Source: a bacterium (GTDB taxonomy: Bacteria > Bacillota > Clostridia > Lachnospirales > Lachnospiraceae). From it: a stretch of 38,230 nucleotides of DNA. Both the position numbers and the translations under genes were made by a program. Shown here piece by piece: positions 1 to 6,811 of the stretch (position 1 is its first letter; every line of letters begins with the position of its first letter). The DNA is taken from NCBI GenBank assembly GCA_028724545.1, contig JAQYCU010000025.1, positions 1-38,230 on the forward strand, given 5' to 3'. The notes under the pieces are model-generated. The model saw only the letters and a list, made by a program, of their open reading frames with translations. It searched no databases and was not told the origin of the DNA.

Positions 1-143
1 ATGTTGATGCCGTATGTAGCTTAGCATAAATGGGACAGGGGAGTGTTCCACTATTCTCCCCATGCTCCTTGTAACTTATCAACCATATCAGTTCATTATA
101 AAAATCTTAGATTTTTGTCTTGACAACTGAGCCACTATAATCT
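1..143. other. Non-coding stretch with one interrupted hairpin
   Basis: No convincing reading frame is seen. An inverted repeat pairs AGCAT (23-27) with ATGCT (62-66) and GGGGAG (38-43) with CTCCCC (56-61), leaving a 10-nt one-sided bulge. It lacks a T-tract on either side, so a terminator role is not supported. The window edge prevents saying what gene lies beyond. Confidence 0.3.
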
Positions 144-290
144 TCAGCTTTTTTCTATTCCCAACATAATGACGTCACTAAATAAATTCTTAGCCATATC
201 CCTAAAACAATTATAATTCTTAGTAACAAAAAAATCTAGCAACTTAACATCGTTTTTATAAAAGTAAAATCCATTCAAAGAAACCTTCAT
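144..290 (-). CDS. Small hypothetical protein, 48 aa, doubtful
   Basis: I do not recognise this ORF. The ATG at 290 is preceded by AAAGGCGAG, a passable ribosome-binding site. The peptide starts MKVSLNGFYFY and is rich in aromatic and basic residues, with no signal peptide or clear membrane segment. It lies downstream of another broken reading frame on the same strand (399-587), so it may be part of a decayed gene rather than a functional small protein. The frame could be extended upstream to 344, but nothing supports that longer start. Confidence 0.22.
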   Translation of the reverse strand: MKVSLNGFYFYKNDVKLLDFFVTKNYNCFRDMAKNLFSDVIMLGIEKS

Positions 291-398
291 TTTAGACTCG
301 CCTTTAATAATTAATCTCTCTATTCCAATTCTTTTCCGATACAATATTTTCCCTTTTTTGCTATTTCTTGCTACTCTGCTGAATACACACCTGTCTTT

Positions 399-587
399 TT
401 AACGGTATTTAAAAAATCCTCTTATCATGATATCTCGGCTAAAGCCCATACCGATTACATTCCCTGTTTTATCATATCCTCAATATAGCAGTTCTATTTT
501 TTCTCCTGCTTCATTTACAAAAGTTTCCTTAACCTCGCTGTTTGCTGCCTTTATTACTTTGAAATCTACCAACAGCTCATAAGTCGC
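399..587 (-). pseudogene. Decayed coding remnant with in-frame stop
   Basis: The minus frame from 587 to 399 reads 62 residues of protein-like sequence (ATYELLVDFKVIK near the start, GYDKTGNVIGMGF near the end). One TGA at 480-482 interrupts it, and a TAA lies just upstream of 587. No start codon or ribosome-binding site is present. The composition (alternating charged and hydrophobic residues, a D-x-x-G-N-V-I-G turn) looks like real protein and not random AT-rich translation. The family is unknown. Confidence 0.35.
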
Positions 588-623
588 ATTTTTTTATACT
601 TCCCCTTCCCGCCCTGCCTTTTC

Positions 624-1106
624 CTAAAACTCCCGTCGGATAACGCCACAGGCAATCTTTGCACCGGAATCTCCCGATGGCTGTGTAGTAAAATCATCTC
701 TTCTTTCGTGGATAATAAGTGAACGTCCTTCTACATCAGAAAGTTCCAGAAATCCGTCGTAGAAAACGATATAAGCATACCCATTGCTATTTAAAATCGC
801 AGGCAAATCTCCCAAATGATAAGGATGCACTGCCATTGTCGGATTGTAGTGCATCCCTATGTTCTGAAAATCTTGATTGCAATTTCCGTTTTCGTGAATG
901 TGCATCCCCAGGAAACGTGGCGAATATGCCATATCATTCGGCAGTCCCGAAAGTTCTACTTCTATCATCAGACCACTCTTCCATTTTGTCTGATAAAAAT
1001 TCGCAATTCCCCTTAATCCGGGATATTGCACGTCACCCCTGATAATGGCCATTGCATCTGGTGTTTCACTCAAAATCAACATTGAAAAAATAGTTTTGCT
1101 TTTCAC
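624..1106 (-). CDS. Cu/Zn superoxide dismutase family protein, apparently cytoplasmic
   Basis: This is a SodC-like protein of 160 residues. Sod_Cu family landmarks are present: GMHIHENGNC (copper ligands H69 and H71; C76), HYNP (bridging H86), H94, H97 and D100 for zinc, H133, and the C-terminal GDSGAKIACGVI containing C153 of the predicted C76-C153 disulfide. Compared with classic SodC, the zinc loop between H94 and H97 is about six residues shorter, and the active-site guide Arg is a Lys (K150). There is no signal peptide, which is unusual for this normally exported enzyme. The GTG start at 1106 follows GAGAGA; an internal ATG at residue 9 is a possible alternative start. It would dismutate superoxide, but the Arg-to-Lys change may lower the rate. 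Confidence 0.85.
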   Translation of the reverse strand: MKSKTIFSMLILSETPDAMAIIRGDVQYPGLRGIANFYQTKWKSGLMIEVELSGLPNDMAYSPRFLGMHIHENGNCNQDFQNIGMHYNPTMAVHPYHLGDLPAILNSNGYAYIVFYDGFLELSDVEGRSLIIHERRDDFTTQPSGDSGAKIACGVIRREF

Positions 1107-1134
1107 GATTCTCTCTCATTTTCTATTTTTTCTT

Positions 1135-1163
1135 ATTATATTCACTGGTAACAGATATGACAC
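1135..1163 (-). promoter_or_regulatory. Possible promoter of the SOD-like gene
   Basis: GTGTCA (1163-1158) and TATAAT (1140-1135) are separated by 17 bp on the minus strand, about 30 bp upstream of the GTG start. The -10 is perfect and the -35 matches 4 of 6 bases. Confidence 0.4.
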
Positions 1164-1184
1164 CCGATTTGTACAAAGTTTTTT

Positions 1185-1362
1185 GCTCGCCTAATGCTTC
1201 CTGCTTAGCCAAATATTCCTCTGCTCACCCAGCATTTTTCTCACTTAACCATCTGTTTTCTCTGCTCGCCTGGTGCTTTCCCTGCTCAGCCACATGTTCC
1301 TCTGCTCGCCCGGCATTTTTCTCACTTAACCACCTGTTCCTCTGCTCGCCTGATGCTTTCCC
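1185..1362. repeat. Imperfect 79-80 bp tandem repeat, about 2.3 copies
   Basis: Copies start at 1185, 1264 and 1344, each opening with GCTCGCCT. Each full copy holds two diverged sub-units built around CTCTGCTCRCC and a shared TTTTTCTCACTTAACCA segment. The array ends exactly at the stop codon of the MATE gene and reaches to the SOD promoter region. The 79/80-bp period is not a multiple of three, and neither strand gives a plausible gene. Confidence 0.75.
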
Positions 1363-2691
1363 TTAATATCCATATTTCTTTCTATTCTTTAGCAGCATAA
1401 CAGCTGCCACCAGCACACCCAGAAATTCTGCAGCCGGCAAAGCAAACCACACGCCATCGCTCCCAAAAATCATTGGAAGGAAAACGAGCGCAGCGATTAA
1501 AAACAGTATTGTTCGCGCAAAAGAAATCACTGCTGAAGTCATACCGTCTGACAATGCCGTAAACAGCGAGGATGCATAAATGCTGATTCCCATAAACAGG
1601 AAGGAAATGGCAAACATCCAGAATCCACTTAACGTAATCTGGTACACATTGGAGCCTGTCTGCGTAAACACGGACGTAACCGGGCCAATCAATATTTCCG
1701 ACAAAATGTATGATATCACGGAACAAACCCCGACAAATCCTATGCTGCTTCGATGGATTTTCTTTAACTGCTTCTTGTCTTTCGCACCATATTTATAGCC
1801 TATAACCGGTGCCACGCCCATAGAGTATCCAAAGAAAATGGCAACCAGCACAAACTGAAAATACAGCACAATTGTAATTGCTGCAACACCATCTTCCCCA
1901 TAAAATCTCATAAAATTCCAGTTAAACAAAAAGGTCGAAATTCCTTCCGATAAATGTGTCAGCATTTCAGAAGTACCATTTGTTATCGATTTCAGCATCA
2001 TTTTTCCATCCCATTTTGGTTTAACAAAATGCAAACTGCCTTTTCGGCAAAATCCAAAATAGACCAGCCCGATAATAGCCGGAATCATATATCCAATGCC
2101 TGTTGCCACGGCAGCACCAACAATTCCCGTTGAGAGCACTCCCATAAAAAGGTAGTCCAAAACCATATTGGCTACTCCACCCAGAACGGTTGCTGCCAGC
2201 CCCAGCGTCGGCTTGCCTGCCGTAATAAACAATGTCTGAAACGCAGTCTGAAGGAACAAAAATGGTGCAAACAGTATCATAACGCGACCATATTCCATAC
2301 AATACGGAAACTGTGCTTCGTTAGTTCCCAGCAGCCAGACCAGCTGCTCCAAAAAAAGATTTCCGACAATCGCAATTACCACGCCTATAATAAATTCGGA
2401 AAGAATAACCAGAGAAAAATTTTCTCTTGCCTCCTGCTCCTTCTTTTCTCCCAAACGAATGGCAATAACTGCACTTCCTCCGGTAGCCAGCATAAATCCC
2501 ACTGCCATTTCCAGCGTAAATACCGGATAAACCATATTGACAGCCGATAATGCTGTTGTTCCTATATAGCGTGAAATAAAAATCCCGTCCACAATTGTAT
2601 AAATGGACAAAAATATCATCATAATAATATTCGGAAATGCAAATAACAGTAATCGTGGAAAATTATATTGACGTGCTAATGAATCCTTCAT
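1363..2691 (-). CDS. MATE family efflux transporter
   Basis: A 442-residue polytopic membrane protein with about twelve hydrophobic segments, the usual size for MATE (NorM/MepA-like) Na+- or H+-coupled multidrug exporters. The N-terminal half carries the family-like stretch IVDGIFISRYIGTTALSAVN followed by VYPV, and a Gly-rich segment (MLATGGSAVIAIRLGEKKE) typical of the loop after helix 2. The second half repeats the pattern from about residue 235. The ATG at 2691 is preceded by GAGGAGA at good spacing. It has its own promoter and an approximately 120-nt leader, so it appears monocistronic. The substrate cannot be read from the sequence. The C-terminus (KNRKKYGY) abuts the tandem repeat at 1185-1362. 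Confidence 0.9.
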   Translation of the reverse strand: MKDSLARQYNFPRLLLFAFPNIIMMIFLSIYTIVDGIFISRYIGTTALSAVNMVYPVFTLEMAVGFMLATGGSAVIAIRLGEKKEQEARENFSLVILSEFIIGVVIAIVGNLFLEQLVWLLGTNEAQFPYCMEYGRVMILFAPFLFLQTAFQTLFITAGKPTLGLAATVLGGVANMVLDYLFMGVLSTGIVGAAVATGIGYMIPAIIGLVYFGFCRKGSLHFVKPKWDGKMMLKSITNGTSEMLTHLSEGISTFLFNWNFMRFYGEDGVAAITIVLYFQFVLVAIFFGYSMGVAPVIGYKYGAKDKKQLKKIHRSSIGFVGVCSVISYILSEILIGPVTSVFTQTGSNVYQITLSGFWMFAISFLFMGISIYASSLFTALSDGMTSAVISFARTILFLIAALVFLPMIFGSDGVWFALPAAEFLGVLVAAVMLLKNRKKYGY

Positions 2692-2820
2692 TCCAATCTC
2701 CTCAGTTTATTATCTTAAATATTTTTTGTTCTTCCTGAAAATTTTTGTTCCTATTTTCGCTCCTACATTTATTTTTCGCTCTTAATCCGAAATAATTCTT
2801 TCTCCCTGTAAATACAACGC

Positions 2821-2849
2821 ATTGTAGCACATCTTACTATAATTAGCAA
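2821..2849 (-). promoter_or_regulatory. Promoter of the MATE gene
   Basis: TTGCTA (2849-2844), a 17-bp spacer and TACAAT (2826-2821) on the minus strand. The inferred transcript would start near 2814 and have about a 120-nt purine-rich leader before the ATG at 2691. Confidence 0.5.
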
Positions 2850-2921
2850 ATCTATCCTGAATATTAATTTACCAACTATACAAATCACGCTTAGTAGCAG
2901 TTATTTAAGAAACCATTCTTT

Positions 2922-3839
2922 CTATTCTGCAGGATTCACGTGAATCATAATATGTTTCGTATTTGAAAATTGTTTTTCTACATTTGCATGAACCTGTTCT
3001 GCGATATCATGACTTTCACGCAACGATTTATTTCCATCCACCTGAATTTCGGTATCTATATATACTTTATTGCCAAACATACGAGTCTGAATCCTGTCTA
3101 CGCAAACGACATCCGGCTGAGTTTCGATAAACTTTCTTACTTCGGTTTCATAGTCCTCGCCACAGGAGGTATCGACCATTTTTGTAATTGAATCCTTGAG
3201 AATGTCGAATGACACTTTAAAAATAAATGCGCAGATTACAAGACTTGCGATGCTGTCCATAATTGGAAAACCTAACATTGCGCCAGCGATACCGACCAGA
3301 GAACCAACGGACGAAAGAGCATCGGAACGATGGTGCCACGCATCAGCCATAAATGCAGCTGAACCGATAATCTTTGCATAGTGACGAGTATACCAAAACA
3401 TTGCTTCTTTCCCAACAATAGAAATGATTGCAGCAATCAAAGCAATCACACCGGGAACCGTCAGGGAACTGTAGTTTCCAGAAATGATGTTTTTCAATCC
3501 CACCTTACCAACGCCTAAGCCTGTTACCATAAGTAAAAGACCTAAAAATAGTGATGCCACACATTCAAAACGCTCATGTCCATATGGGTGTGTATCATCT
3601 GCTGCTTTTTTAGAAACCTTCACGCCAATAAAAGCTATGATTGTTGTAAGTACATCCGAAAATGAATGAATCGCATCTGAAATCATAGCACCGGAATGTC
3701 CAAAAATTCCGGCAAAAAACTTGAATCCAGATAGTATAGCATTTCCAGCAATACTTACCAGTGAAAGATTTTTGATTACTTTTGCCTCATCAATGATGGC
3801 TCCGTCTGTTTTTGTGTTTACTTCTTTTTTGGTTGTCAT
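2922..3839 (-). CDS. Cation diffusion facilitator exporter, probably Ni2+/Co2+
   Basis: A 305-residue CDF (cation efflux) family protein. The transport-site motifs are visible: SDAIHSFSD (D55, H58, D62) in membrane helix 2 and ADAWHHRSD in helix 5. The C-terminal roughly 90 residues form the cytoplasmic metal-sensing ferredoxin-like domain (ending TKHIMIHVNPAE). Six membrane helices fit the hydrophobicity. The start at 3839 follows AAGGAGG. Specificity is inferred from the leader: the gene is preceded by a perfect sigma-A promoter, a NiCo-type aptamer and an intrinsic terminator, an arrangement known from Ni/Co exporters annotated as czcD. Expression should rise when cobalt or nickel stabilises the aptamer and blocks terminator formation. 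No partner gene is cotranscribed. Confidence 0.93.
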   Translation of the reverse strand: MTTKKEVNTKTDGAIIDEAKVIKNLSLVSIAGNAILSGFKFFAGIFGHSGAMISDAIHSFSDVLTTIIAFIGVKVSKKAADDTHPYGHERFECVASLFLGLLLMVTGLGVGKVGLKNIISGNYSSLTVPGVIALIAAIISIVGKEAMFWYTRHYAKIIGSAAFMADAWHHRSDALSSVGSLVGIAGAMLGFPIMDSIASLVICAFIFKVSFDILKDSITKMVDTSCGEDYETEVRKFIETQPDVVCVDRIQTRMFGNKVYIDTEIQVDGNKSLRESHDIAEQVHANVEKQFSNTKHIMIHVNPAE

Positions 3840-3924
3840 AAAAGAATCCTCCTTTTCTACCTTTATGTAGTTGTGATTTTTCTCTTATCGGCACCCCATT
3901 TGAGATAGTTGTTTCCAAAGATAT

Positions 3925-3972
3925 AAAAAAAAGCACATCTGTGGAAACATACAACTGTCCCACAGATGTGCT
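3925..3972 (-). terminator. Riboswitch expression-platform terminator
   Basis: A 13-bp perfect stem, AGCACATCTGTGG (minus 5' side spans 3972-3960 in complement), with a 15-nt loop, followed by a run of T on the minus strand (3931-3925). The 5' arm of the stem is also the last helix of the NiCo aptamer, so ligand binding and termination are mutually exclusive. Confidence 0.9.
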
Positions 3973-4045
3973 GAAATTGCACTCTGCTGCCGCAAAAGTG
4001 GCCCGGCCCCATGACCAAAAAGGTTCATCGCCTGCTCAGTTTGTA
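3951..4045 (-). ncRNA. NiCo (czcD) riboswitch
   Basis: On the minus strand the leader reads ACTGAGCAGGCGATGA, then a short hairpin ending GGTCATG, then GGGCCGGGCC, GCGGCAGCAGA and ATCTGTGGGACAGT. This matches the published NiCo/czcD aptamer order (two CAGG/GGGC-type four-way-junction segments, closing AACTG/CAGTT helix). It lies between the promoter at 4098-4126 and the terminator at 3925-3972, just upstream of a CDF exporter, as in known examples. It should be a transcriptional ON switch for Co2+/Ni2+. Confidence 0.92.
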
Positions 4046-4097
4046 CTGTTGTTCTCGCATTCCTTCCGAAATGTAATGCAGTGCAAAGAGTTATTTT

Positions 4098-4126
4098 ATT
4101 ATATGATGCATATATTCACTTGTCAA
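4098..4126 (-). promoter_or_regulatory. Consensus promoter for riboswitch and CDF gene
   Basis: Perfect TTGACA (4126-4121), 17-bp spacer, perfect TATAAT (4103-4098) on the minus strand. The transcript would begin near 4090, about 45 nt before the aptamer. A maximal-strength promoter fits a system whose control is by early termination. Confidence 0.88.
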
Positions 4127-4142
4127 TAAAAAAATGCGCACT

Positions 4143-4229
4143 CTAGTTTTTAAAGAAAAATACATCTGCTGGTGTTCCGTCTTCATAATCAACTTCGCTA
4201 TTCGGATAAGCACTTTCACAAAAAGCTGC
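4143..4229 (-). pseudogene. C-terminal remnant of a lost gene
   Basis: A 28-residue minus-strand frame ending in TAG reads CESAYPNSEVDYEDGTPADV then FFFKN. It looks like an authentic protein tail. It is cut off upstream by TAG immediately after the metG terminator, where GCAGCTTTTT occurs twice 15 bp apart, suggesting a deletion that joined the metG terminator to the end of another gene. There is no start and no ribosome-binding site. The family is not recognised. Confidence 0.4.
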
Positions 4230-4233
4230 CTAA

Positions 4234-4281
4234 CAAAAAAAGCTGCCACTTCACGAATTGCAATTCGTGAATGCGACAGCT
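4234..4281 (-). terminator. metG intrinsic terminator
   Basis: A long stem starting AGCTGTCGC and closing GTGGCAGCT, with the central palindrome TTCACGAATT-GC-AATTCGTGAA, followed by seven T on the minus strand. It lies 19 bp after the metG stop codon. Confidence 0.93.
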
Positions 4282-4299
4282 TACATTTTTACAGTTTCC

Positions 4300-6288
4300 T
4301 TAGCAAATTTCTGCACCGGCTGGCATTTCTTTTTCTGGTGTAACCAAAGCAAGATTGCCTTCTGCATCTTCTGCACAAAGCAACATTCCTTCAGAAAGAA
4401 CACCGGCTAATTTTGCAGGTTTTAAGTTAACAAGAACCATTACCTTTTTGCCTACCATTTCTTCAGCTGAATAATGCTGTTTGATACCTGACACAATCTG
4501 TTTTACCTCGCTGCCCACTTTAACCTGGGAACAAAGCAGTTTCTTTGAGTTTTTCACTTCTTCGCAGGCAATAATTTCGCCTACCTGGAACTGCATTTTC
4601 ATAAAGTCATCAAATGTAATCTCAGGTTTTGCTTCAATATCAATTACCTCTTCCTCTGTTTCGCCAGATTCTTTCTTTGCTTCTGCAATCTGGGCCTGCT
4701 TAATTTCTTCTGCTTTTTCCAGAATTTCTTTTGGGTCTAAACGCATAAACAGAATTTCCGGTTTTTCTGTTACTTTTGTACCAGAAACATATTTTCCGAA
4801 AGTACCCATCTCATCCAGACCACGCTTTGTTGTATTTAACTGCGCAAGAATTTTTTCTGTTGTTTCTGGCATAAATGCCTCCAGAAGACTTGCGCCAATT
4901 GTTATACTTTCTACCAGATTGTAAAGCACGGTAGAAAGTCTGTCTTTCTTTGACTCATCCTTGCCCAATACCCACGGCTCTGTTTCGTCGATATATTTGT
5001 TGCAACGTTTGAACAGAGAGAAGACTTCTGTAATCGCATCTGCAACACGGAGTTTGTCCATTTTCTCTTCTACTGCTTTTGGTGTTTCCAGCACTTTCGC
5101 CTTCAGGCTGTCATCAACAGGCTCTGTTACACCTTTATCCTCAACCACACCGTCCAGATATTTGTTTGTCATAGAAATGGTACGGTTTACTAAATTTCCT
5201 AATACGTTTGCAAGGTCTGAGTTCATGCGCTCTGTCATCAATTCCCAGCTAATAACACCATCATTTTCAAATGGCATCTCGTGAAGTACGAAATAACGGA
5301 CAGCATCTACACCAAAAATACGAACCAAATCATCTGCATAAATTACATTGCCTTTTGATTTGCTCATTTTGCCGTCGCCCTGCAGCAGCCACGGATGACC
5401 AAATACCTGTTTTGGAAGAGGCAGGTCAAGTGCCATCAGCATAATTGGCCAGTAAATTGTATGGAAACGAAGAATATCTTTACCAATCAGATGCAAATCA
5501 GCAGGCCAGAATTTCTGATAAAGGTCTGTTCCATCTGCATCCAGCGTGTTGTTGCCGTCCAAATCAAATCCAAGTCCTGTGATATAGTTGCTTAACGCAT
5601 CAATCCACACATAAACAACGTGGTCTGGGTCGAAATCTACCGGGATGCCCCACTTAAAGGAAGTACGGGATACACATAAATCCTGAAGTCCCGGCAGTAA
5701 AAAGTTGTTCATCATCTCATTTTTACGTGATTCCGGCTGGATAAATTCCGGATGTGTATTAATATGCTCAATCAAACGGTCTGCATATTTACTTAACTTC
5801 AAGAAATAAGCCTCTTCTTTTGCCGGCTGACACTCTCTGCCACAATCCGGACATTTACCATCTACTAACTGTGATGATGTGAAGAAAGACTCACAAGGCG
5901 TACAATACATTCCTTCATAATATCCTTTATAGATATCGCCCTGCTCATACAATTTTTTGAAAATTTTCTGTACCTGTTTCTCATGGTAGTCATCTGTTGT
6001 ACGGATAAATTTGTCATATGATGTATTCACTAAATCCCAGATTGACTTGATTTCTCCCGAAACATCATCCACAAATTTCTTTGGCGTTACTCCTGCTTCT
6101 TCTGCCTTTAACTCTATCTTCTGACCGTGCTCATCCGTACCCGTCTGAAAACGGACATCATATCCCTGCTGTCTTTTGAAACGTGCAATACTATCAGCAA
6201 GCACTGCTTCATAAGTATTTCCGATATGTGGCTTACCAGATGTGTAAGCAATCGCTGTTGTTAAATAAAATGTTTTTTTCTCGTTCAT
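4300..6288 (-). CDS. metG: Methionyl-tRNA synthetase with C-terminal tRNA-binding domain
   Basis: This class I aminoacyl-tRNA synthetase charges tRNA-Met in the cytoplasm. At 662 residues it is the long dimeric form. The HIGH-type motif is HIGN at 21-24, a four-cysteine zinc knuckle lies at about 127-150 (CTPC...CPDCGREC), and KMSKS is near residue 305. The last ~105 residues are the EMAP/Trbp111-like OB-fold (FQVGEIIACEEVKNSKKLL). I chose the ATG at 6288 because GGAGG lies just upstream; an in-frame ATG at 6318 has no ribosome-binding site and would fall in the leader's T-tract. Expression is controlled by the T-box leader at 6315-6597 and ends at the terminator at 4234-4281. Confidence 0.97.
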   Translation of the reverse strand: MNEKKTFYLTTAIAYTSGKPHIGNTYEAVLADSIARFKRQQGYDVRFQTGTDEHGQKIELKAEEAGVTPKKFVDDVSGEIKSIWDLVNTSYDKFIRTTDDYHEKQVQKIFKKLYEQGDIYKGYYEGMYCTPCESFFTSSQLVDGKCPDCGRECQPAKEEAYFLKLSKYADRLIEHINTHPEFIQPESRKNEMMNNFLLPGLQDLCVSRTSFKWGIPVDFDPDHVVYVWIDALSNYITGLGFDLDGNNTLDADGTDLYQKFWPADLHLIGKDILRFHTIYWPIMLMALDLPLPKQVFGHPWLLQGDGKMSKSKGNVIYADDLVRIFGVDAVRYFVLHEMPFENDGVISWELMTERMNSDLANVLGNLVNRTISMTNKYLDGVVEDKGVTEPVDDSLKAKVLETPKAVEEKMDKLRVADAITEVFSLFKRCNKYIDETEPWVLGKDESKKDRLSTVLYNLVESITIGASLLEAFMPETTEKILAQLNTTKRGLDEMGTFGKYVSGTKVTEKPEILFMRLDPKEILEKAEEIKQAQIAEAKKESGETEEEVIDIEAKPEITFDDFMKMQFQVGEIIACEEVKNSKKLLCSQVKVGSEVKQIVSGIKQHYSAEEMVGKKVMVLVNLKPAKLAGVLSEGMLLCAEDAEGNLALVTPEKEMPAGAEIC

Positions 6289-6314
6289 AGTGTCCTCCAT
6301 TTTTAATAATAAAA

Positions 6315-6597
6315 ACAAAAAACGCCTTTAAGATATTTTCTTAAAGACGACTTACTCGTGTTACCACTTTAATTTATCTCTGCCTCACAGCAGAAACCTC
6401 ATTCACTGCAATTTAATACGATACAGTGTGACGCTTTAACGGGCGCACCCGTCGTAGCCTGACAACCATCCTTTTCATTATGACTGGTTGTTTCGGTACG
6501 CAACTCCGAGGCCATTTTCCATCATGAAACGCAATCCCCTTTCGCAGCAGCCGGGTTCTCTGTAAAAGTTTCCATCATGTACTCTTCTCTTCCCTGT
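6315..6597 (-). ncRNA. T-box leader of metG
   Basis: The minus strand carries the conserved T-box core AAAGTGGTAACACGAG (6370-6355), followed by a terminator (CGTCTTTAAGA, 5-nt loop, TCTTAAAGGCG, T6; 6349-6315). The upstream Stem I has AGAGAACCC and GCTGCTGCGAAAGG (AG bulge and distal loop). The antiterminator bulge UGGU would pair with a tRNA 3' end ACCA, which fits tRNA-Met with discriminator A. A plausible AUG specifier sits at 6515-6513 (GAAAATGGCC), although another ATG a few bases upstream could serve. Uncharged tRNA-Met would switch metG on. Confidence 0.93.
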
Positions 6598-6616
6598 CTT
6601 TTTCATATGCTGTATT

Positions 6617-6645
6617 ATTTTAATCTACTATTTTCTTTTTGTCAA
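6617..6645 (-). promoter_or_regulatory. Promoter of the metG T-box transcript
   Basis: Perfect TTGACA (6645-6640), 17-bp spacer, TAAAAT (6622-6617) on the minus strand. The T-box RNA would start near 6608. Confidence 0.78.
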
Positions 6646-6732
6646 TCCCTCTGGATTTTGAGTCTTTTTCATCCAGAATCTGAATCATTTTCGCTATTTA
6701 TTAAGAAATTTGAATTATTTTCACTGTACGCC

Positions 6733-6761
6733 TTTTATCACAACCCATATACAAACTGGCT
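6733..6761. repeat. Remnant flank of the large-hairpin repeat
   Basis: The 29-bp segment TTTTATCACAACCCATATAC followed by AAACTGGCT matches the right flank of the hairpin element at 33064-33092 with two mismatches, and the left flank of the element at 34718 (reverse complement) with about five. No large hairpin remains here, so it appears to be a solo end or a decayed copy. Confidence 0.6.
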
Positions 6762-6811
6762 GCTCAGCTAATTTTTTCTTGCATATGTCAGGTTATTGAG
6801 CAACTTTATTT

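Noticed and set aside
23..66. Terminator at the window start
   Set aside because: The stem is interrupted by a 10-nt one-sided bulge and there is no T-tract on either strand.
1157..1366. Plus-strand frame of 69 codons across the 79-bp repeat
   Set aside because: It only translates the repeat, has no ribosome-binding site, and the repeat period is not a multiple of three.
2692..2814. Riboswitch in the MATE leader (for example guanidine class)
   Set aside because: The ~120-nt leader is purine-rich but lacks the conserved motifs of guanidine or other riboswitches and has no terminator hairpin.
4300..6318. Longer metG start at 6318
   Set aside because: That ATG falls at the T-box terminator tract and has no ribosome-binding site; the ATG at 6288 has GGAGG.
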